Positions 5,267-6,805 of a stretch of 6,805 nt of DNA are shown in pieces. Every line of letters begins with the position of its first letter. Position 1 is the first letter of the stretch. The stretch spans positions 1 through 6,805 of the forward strand of contig JAGLEG010000185.1 in the NCBI GenBank assembly GCA_023145185.1, written 5' to 3'. Under the pieces are notes generated by a model that searched no databases, was not told the DNA's origin, and saw nothing but the letters and a program-made list of their open reading frames with translations. The DNA is from Thermoplasmata archaeon. GTDB taxonomy: Archaea > Thermoplasmatota > Penumbrarchaeia > Penumbrarchaeales > Penumbrarchaeaceae. A program made the translations under genes and the position numbers.

Positions 5267-6805
5267 TCACTCCTCCGATGCGCTATCGGGGGCAGGGGGC
5301 TCACCCGAGCGGCTCTTTTTCTTCGCCCTCACGAAGAGGACGGCGATAAGGAGAAGGAGGAGCATGGCCCCAAAGGCCGCCAGCCACAGGATCAGTGCGG
5401 CGGGGGAAGACCCATCCACGGATGATATCTGTTCATCCAATGGTTCTACGGTCAGGTAGAAATATCCTTCCCCGGTGTTGCCCGCCTCATCCAGCACTAT
5501 GAGCGTTATCACGAACTCCCCCTCGGGGAGATCCTCCCAAATGAACTCCCCTCCACCCTGATAGGTGATATCCGTCCCGTTCACCGACCATTGAAATGAG
5601 CTTATCCTCACGTTGTCCCAGGAAGGGGCCCCCGAAAGGTAGATCGTTTCGCCCACATTCAATGTGCCGGATGTGAGGTTGAAGGCTGGGACGGGGGAAG
5701 TGATATCCATTACGGCCACCGACCTTGATACTGAGGATTCGAGGCCGTCGTTATCCCGTGCAAGCAGGATGATGGTGTACTGGCCGGGATCGGATATCGA
5801 GAAGTAGAGTTCCTCCTGGTCCACATACAGCTCCGGCGTCAGTGAGATCACGCTGAGGGATCCGGAAAATACCAGATCACCTGCCTCGCCTCCTGCACGT
5901 ATCTCGTACAGAATAGCATCCACCCGGTTGTTGTCCGTCGTGTTCCTGCAGTCAAGGAAATAGCCTGTGTCCTCGTCTATCACGTCCGGGATATCCAGGG
6001 CCACCACGGGATAGGTGTCATCCTTGACGTAGATGGTGACATCCGTCCTGTTGCGGTTGCCCGAGCCGTCGACGATCACAAGCGAAATGAGCCAATATCC
6101 CGAATCTGGAAATGAAAAAAACGCGGTGGTGTTCACAATCTCCCAGGAGCCCATCGACCCCCCTCCCATCACCGGCTCATAGTGGTCCAGGTGCGTGAAG
6201 TTCCAGAGATACGTCCCCCTCTCCACAAGAAGCGGATCGTCATCGTGGCTCCCGTACGATGTGAAGTTGTACACCACGTTCACCGACATCCCCTTCAGGT
6301 CAGGCAAACCCATTACAGGTTCGGGGCGTGTGATATCCACGATGGATATATTGAACGACGTGGAATTGGTGAGACCTGCCCCATCCTCTATGACGAGGTC
6401 GCAAACGTATACGCCGGGGATCTCAAGCAGAACCTCCACGACCATTCCCTGGAACGTATCGTTAACCACAAGGGCCCCGTCGACCTCTATCCCCCTGACG
6501 TTCCAGGTGTAATCGATCCACCCGGGTTCAGGATGTTGCGGGTTGTCATCGAGGCATCCGGTGGCATTCAGAACTACAACGGACCCAAGGGTCACCCCCA
6601 TGTCAGCGATCCCAATGATCTCCGGCGGGGTGTTGTCCAGTATCGTGATGTTGATGGTTATGTTGGCGCTGTTTCCAGAGCCATCCACCACATCGGCCTT
6701 GACCTGGTATGATCCAGGATCTTCGAACGTGTGATAGATGAACGGTCTGCCGAACAGTACGTCCTCGACGTCCATGTCGATGAAATACCAGTTCACGTGA
6801 TCGAC
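5267..6805 (-). CDS. PKD-repeat cell-surface protein with C-terminal membrane anchor (5' end beyond window)
   Basis: The frame is open to the right edge and enters in the middle of a domain, so the signal peptide and true start are missing; a GTG at 6796 is an internal Val codon, not a start. Counting from the first visible residue, 512 residues remain. They comprise a partial PKD-like domain (1-56), four more units beginning with D-x-T-x-P linkers at 57, 157, 262 and 367, one membrane helix (about 469-492) and a 20-residue basic then acidic cytoplasmic tail with RAKKKSRSG. Each domain ends in a strand pattern of the type G-x-Y...V-x-D-x-x-GN, typical of PKD/Ig-like folds. The central strand Trp (W6, W101, W201, W406) is conserved except in unit 4, where Tyr replaces it. 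Thirteen N-x-S/T sequons lie on the extracellular side. PKD-like arrays usually act as rigid spacers or contact modules in adhesins, S-layer-associated proteins and extracellular enzymes. Any enzymatic or binding domain would be in the missing N-terminal part. Confidence 0.93.
   Translation of the reverse strand, partial: VDHVNWYFIDMDVEDVLFGRPFIYHTFEDPGSYQVKADVVDGSGNSANITINITILDNTPPEIIGIADMGVTLGSVVVLNATGCLDDNPQHPEPGWIDYTWNVRGIEVDGALVVNDTFQGMVVEVLLEIPGVYVCDLVIEDGAGLTNSTSFNISIVDITRPEPVMGLPDLKGMSVNVVYNFTSYGSHDDDPLLVERGTYLWNFTHLDHYEPVMGGGSMGSWEIVNTTAFFSFPDSGYWLISLVIVDGSGNRNRTDVTIYVKDDTYPVVALDIPDVIDEDTGYFLDCRNTTDNNRVDAILYEIRAGGEAGDLVFSGSLSVISLTPELYVDQEELYFSISDPGQYTIILLARDNDGLESSVSRSVAVMDITSPVPAFNLTSGTLNVGETIYLSGAPSWDNVRISSFQWSVNGTDITYQGGGEFIWEDLPEGEFVITLIVLDEAGNTGEGYFYLTVEPLDEQISSVDGSSPAALILWLAAFGAMLLLLLIAVLFVRAKKKSRSGEPPAPDSASEE
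5441..6805 (-). repeat. Coding tandem array of PKD/Ig-like domains
   Basis: One partial and four complete units occupy this stretch. Complete units start at 6637, 6337, 6022 and 5707 (minus-strand direction), giving periods of 100, 105 and 105 residues; the last unit is shorter, about 89 residues. The junctions share the D-[NID]-T-x-P motif (DNTPP, DITRP, DDTYP, DITSP). Between junctions the sequences are strongly diverged, so the array is ancient at the DNA level. Confidence 0.85.

Noticed and set aside
5173..5304. Upstream extension of the lipoprotein gene to the in-frame ATG at 5304
   Set aside because: It would overlap the PKD gene's end and place the lipoprotein signal peptide 44 residues inside the protein. 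The ATG at 5172 has a Shine-Dalgarno motif and gives a proper lipobox.
6182..6712. A 176-codon open frame on the plus strand
   Set aside because: It is antisense to the PKD array, where the minus-strand frame is clearly real (repeated domains, membrane helix). No independent coding evidence.
6794..6796. GTG at 6796 as the start of the PKD protein
   Set aside because: The frame stays open to the window edge and the GTG is within a domain strand; no signal peptide follows it, so the true start is outside the window.

Overview
The window looks archaeal, and a member of the Thermoplasmatota or a related euryarchaeal lineage is my best guess. The evidence is as follows. AT-rich TATA-like boxes sit about 25 bases before the expected transcript starts. 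One gene appears to have no leader at all. Arginine is mostly encoded by AGG (15 of 21 Arg codons by my count in the ABC ATPase gene). The encoded proteins are large, acidic, membrane-anchored surface proteins built from PKD-like and thrombospondin-type-3-like calcium-binding repeats, as is common in these archaea. The assignment to phylum is inference, because there is no rRNA or other marker gene here.

All four genes lie on the minus strand, so transcription runs from right to left. In order they are: (1) a PKD-repeat surface protein with one C-terminal membrane anchor, whose 5' end lies beyond the right edge (5267-6805); (2) a 305-residue lipoprotein of unknown family (4255-5172); (3) a 1100-residue secreted, membrane-anchored protein with eight calcium-binding-type repeats and a long Pro/Ala-rich cytoplasmic tail (846-4148); (4) an ABC-2-type transporter ATPase whose C-terminal end lies beyond the left edge (1-767).

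The three intergenic gaps are short (78 to about 105 bases) and each carries a candidate promoter. The lipoprotein gene is followed by a perfect 9-bp GC hairpin and a T-rich tract, and the promoter of the next gene comes directly after it. The genes therefore look like a co-oriented cluster of separately started units rather than one tight operon.

The first three products should all lie on the outer face of the cell membrane. Two are held by a single C-terminal helix and one by a lipid anchor. All carry N-glycosylation sequons, and they are plausible partners in a cell-surface structure or adhesion/sensing layer. That link is inferred from adjacency only. No RNA genes, mobile elements, CRISPR arrays or gene-free stretches over 300 bases were seen.
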